Part shown: positions 31,500 through 32,925 of the stretch, piece by piece
Numbering within the stretch: the stretch's first letter is position 1
Layout: the number at the start of each line of letters is the position of its first letter
Origin: Chloroflexota bacterium
GTDB lineage: Bacteria > Chloroflexota > Dormibacteria > Dormibacterales > Dormibacteraceae
Reading direction: 5' to 3'
Length of the DNA stretch: 32,925 bases
Assembly: GCA_005887685.1 (NCBI GenBank)
Contig: VBHJ01000010.1
Span: 1 to 32,925, forward strand
Position numbers and translations under genes: made by a program
The notes under the pieces: generated by a model
The model's database searches: none
What the model was told of the DNA's origin: nothing
Seen by the model: only the letters and a program-made list of their open reading frames with translations

Positions 31500-32318
31500 A
31501 TGCCCGCTGTGACAACTGACGAGCTGCCGCGCGGTGCGCTGACCGGCAAGGTCGCGGTCATCGTCGGCGGCGCCAGCGGCATCGGGAGGATGGTCGCCCG
31601 AGCCCTGGCCAGGCAGGGAGCGCGCGTGGTCGTCGCCGATTTCGACGCTGCGCGCATGGAACGGACCGTGGAGGAACTCCTTCGCCTTGGGAGCGCGGAT
31701 GCTGTGCTCGCTCTGCCGACAGACGTGCGGAACGAATCATCCGTCCGGGCGCTGGCCGGCGATGCGATCAAGGCGATGGGACAGGTCGACATCCTGGTCA
31801 ACATGGCCGGGGTGGTCCTGCACGGCCCGCTCGACCACATCAAGCCCAGCGATTGGAAGTGGATGCTGGAGACGAACCTCCTCGGCACCGTGCGCACGAC
31901 CATGGCAGTGCTGCCCCACATGCTCGAACGCCGCTCCGGTCACATCGTCAACGCGGTCCCGGTCGGCTCGCTGGTCACGACGAGCCCGCTCGAGGTCCCG
32001 TACGACAGCGGCTACGCGGCGGTGGCGACGTTCACTTATGGCCTGGCGATGCTCGCCGCGGGGAAAGGGGTCCATGTCTCGATGTACGTCACCGGATCGA
32101 AGGCGCCGCTCATCGGGCAGAACACCCGGACTCGAGGCGTGACCCGGCTCCTGCGGTCGAGCGACGGGCTCGACGAGGCGTCACCCGCGGATGAGCAGCT
32201 GGTGGACAGCCTGATCGAGGCGGTGCATCAGCCGAGGTTTCTCGTCTTCGCCGACCCGGCGGACGCGACCAGCGTTCCGGATCGCTGGGGCGAGCCGGAA
32301 AGGGTCGCGGCGCGGTGA
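31500..32318 (+). CDS. degenerate SDR-fold protein lacking catalytic Ser and Lys
   Basis: A 272-residue SDR-like protein. The cofactor loop GGASGIG (23-29) and an acidic residue in VVADFDA (Asp47, NAD-type) are intact. The NNAG motif reads NMAG (101-104). The catalytic Y-x3-K is PYDSGY (Y168, Lys replaced by Tyr172) and the catalytic Ser region is NAVPVGS (Val153/Pro154). It therefore probably binds NAD but cannot carry out normal SDR chemistry, or uses other residues. ATG 31500 lies 26 bp after the TMEM175-like gene. Its stop overlaps the GTG of the CPA2 antiporter (GTGA), indicating operon and coupling. It is a candidate regulator of that transporter. Confidence 0.85.
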   Translation: MPAVTTDELPRGALTGKVAVIVGGASGIGRMVARALARQGARVVVADFDAARMERTVEELLRLGSADAVLALPTDVRNESSVRALAGDAIKAMGQVDILVNMAGVVLHGPLDHIKPSDWKWMLETNLLGTVRTTMAVLPHMLERRSGHIVNAVPVGSLVTTSPLEVPYDSGYAAVATFTYGLAMLAAGKGVHVSMYVTGSKAPLIGQNTRTRGVTRLLRSSDGLDEASPADEQLVDSLIEAVHQPRFLVFADPADATSVPDRWGEPERVAAR

Positions 32319-32925
32319 ACGTTCCCACCGACCTGCTGTCGAGCATCGGCATCTGCGTCGGTTTCGCCGCGCTGATCGCTGCGGTCACCTGGCGCTTCCA
32401 CCAGCCGTTGATCATCGCCTACCTCGCCACGGGCGTGATCATCGGGCCAAACATCGGCCTGAGGTTCATCACGAACCAGGAGAGCATCTCGACCGTGGCC
32501 GAGATCGGTCTCATCCTGCTGCTCTTCGTGATCGGTCTCGAGATCGACCTGCGAAAGATGGCGTCGGGCGGCGCCGCGGTCCTGCTGACCGGCGCTCTTC
32601 AGGTCCCGATCTGTATCGCGCTGGGCCTCGGATTCTTCTATCTGTTCGGGGTGCAGAACGCCCCTCATAACTACGAGCTGCTCTACCTCGCGGCGTGCAT
32701 GAGCCTCTCGAGCACGCTGGTCGTCGTCAAGATCCTGAATGACAAGTTCGAGCTCGACACGCTGCCCGGCCGGATCACCCTCGGGGTGCTGGTCATCCAG
32801 GACCTTTGGGCCGTCGGCATGTTGGCGGTCCAGCCCAACCTCCTCAACCCGAACCTCGTCCCCCTCCTCGGTTCGCTGTGGCGTGGCGCGCTGCTCGTGG
32901 TGGGTGGTTTCGCGGTGGCGAAATA
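32315..32925 (+). CDS. CPA2 family cation:proton antiporter (KefB-like), truncated by window end
   Basis: The first 203 residues of a membrane transporter; the frame is open to the last base of the window, so the 3' part is missing. The start is GTG 32315, overlapping the SDR stop. Hydrophobic segments alternate with short loops, LIIAYLATGVIIGP (about 30-45) is the conserved TM region of Kef/NapA-type antiporters, LLFVIGLEIDLRKM follows, and TLGVLVIQDLWAVGM contains the conserved QD ion-site motif. The protein should exchange K+ or Na+ for H+. Whether it has an RCK/TrkA-N domain is not visible here. The preceding NAD-binding SDR-like protein may regulate it. Confidence 0.88.
   Translation, partial: MNVPTDLLSSIGICVGFAALIAAVTWRFHQPLIIAYLATGVIIGPNIGLRFITNQESISTVAEIGLILLLFVIGLEIDLRKMASGGAAVLLTGALQVPICIALGLGFFYLFGVQNAPHNYELLYLAACMSLSSTLVVVKILNDKFELDTLPGRITLGVLVIQDLWAVGMLAVQPNLLNPNLVPLLGSLWRGALLVVGGFAVAK

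Overview
The window is GC-rich (about two thirds G+C by eye), densely coded bacterial chromosome with no rRNA, tRNA, CRISPR array, transposase or phage structural gene that I could see. Gene content resembles soil Chloroflexota, Candidatus Dormibacterota or Actinomycetota: an ECF sigma factor with a SnoaL-like tail, an FtsH of the IVG pore-loop type, several SDRs, two DHA2 drug exporters, and many GTG/TTG starts with weak or absent Shine-Dalgarno sequences. The phylum is an inference; I recognise no species. No gene-free stretch exceeds 300 bases; the longest (10066-10270) holds only a perfect 20-bp palindrome and a weak leader.

Layout. 1-7.1 kb: a secreted Asp-box (sialidase-like) protein, an alkyltransferase-like protein, a MarR regulator divergent from an SDR, the FtsH protease, a DyP peroxidase, and a RibD-C/DHFR-like reductase with CsaA. 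7.1-12.1 kb: a small unknown protein, an ECF sigma factor whose 3' end overlaps an antisense STAS gene by 90 bp, a DHA2 exporter, then a translationally coupled pair: a SpoIIAA/STAS-like protein and an unusual fusion of a GHKL (Bergerat) ATPase to a C-terminal HExxH zinc-peptidase motif. 12.1-23.1 kb: a signalling island with a GAF hybrid kinase carrying two receiver domains, a PAS histidine kinase, a CheB-like methylesterase, a CheR-PAS-coiled-coil-PAS methyltransferase, a winged-helix regulator and a NarL/LuxR response regulator, interrupted by a Y-family DNA polymerase and a MetE-like protein. 23.1-32.9 kb: YjbQ, a PfpI/DJ-1 protein, a group-2 type sigma-70 factor, a LysE exporter, a double-ACT protein, TetR with DUF2269 and DHA2 genes, ArsR with an AHSA1-like gene, DUF1801, YdeI-like, a TMEM175-like channel protein, a degenerate SDR and the start of a CPA2 antiporter that runs off the edge.

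Main discovery candidate. Four proteins in the signalling island (14275-14586, 18327-18653, the N-terminus of 21482-22021, and 22095-22361) share a short predicted two-helix module that I cannot assign to a named family. Its signature is W-[VIL]-x-x-[YF] in the first helix and [WY]-x-x-R-x-[AT]-[DE]-[LM] at the end of the second. One copy is fused to an OmpR-type winged helix, one directly precedes cheB/cheR, one directly precedes the NarL-type regulator, and one lies downstream of the PAS kinase and Y-family polymerase. This looks like a lineage-specific signalling adaptor family. The GHKL-peptidase with its STAS-like partner is the second candidate: it recalls SpoIIAA/SpoIIAB partner switching, but with a protease-like domain attached.
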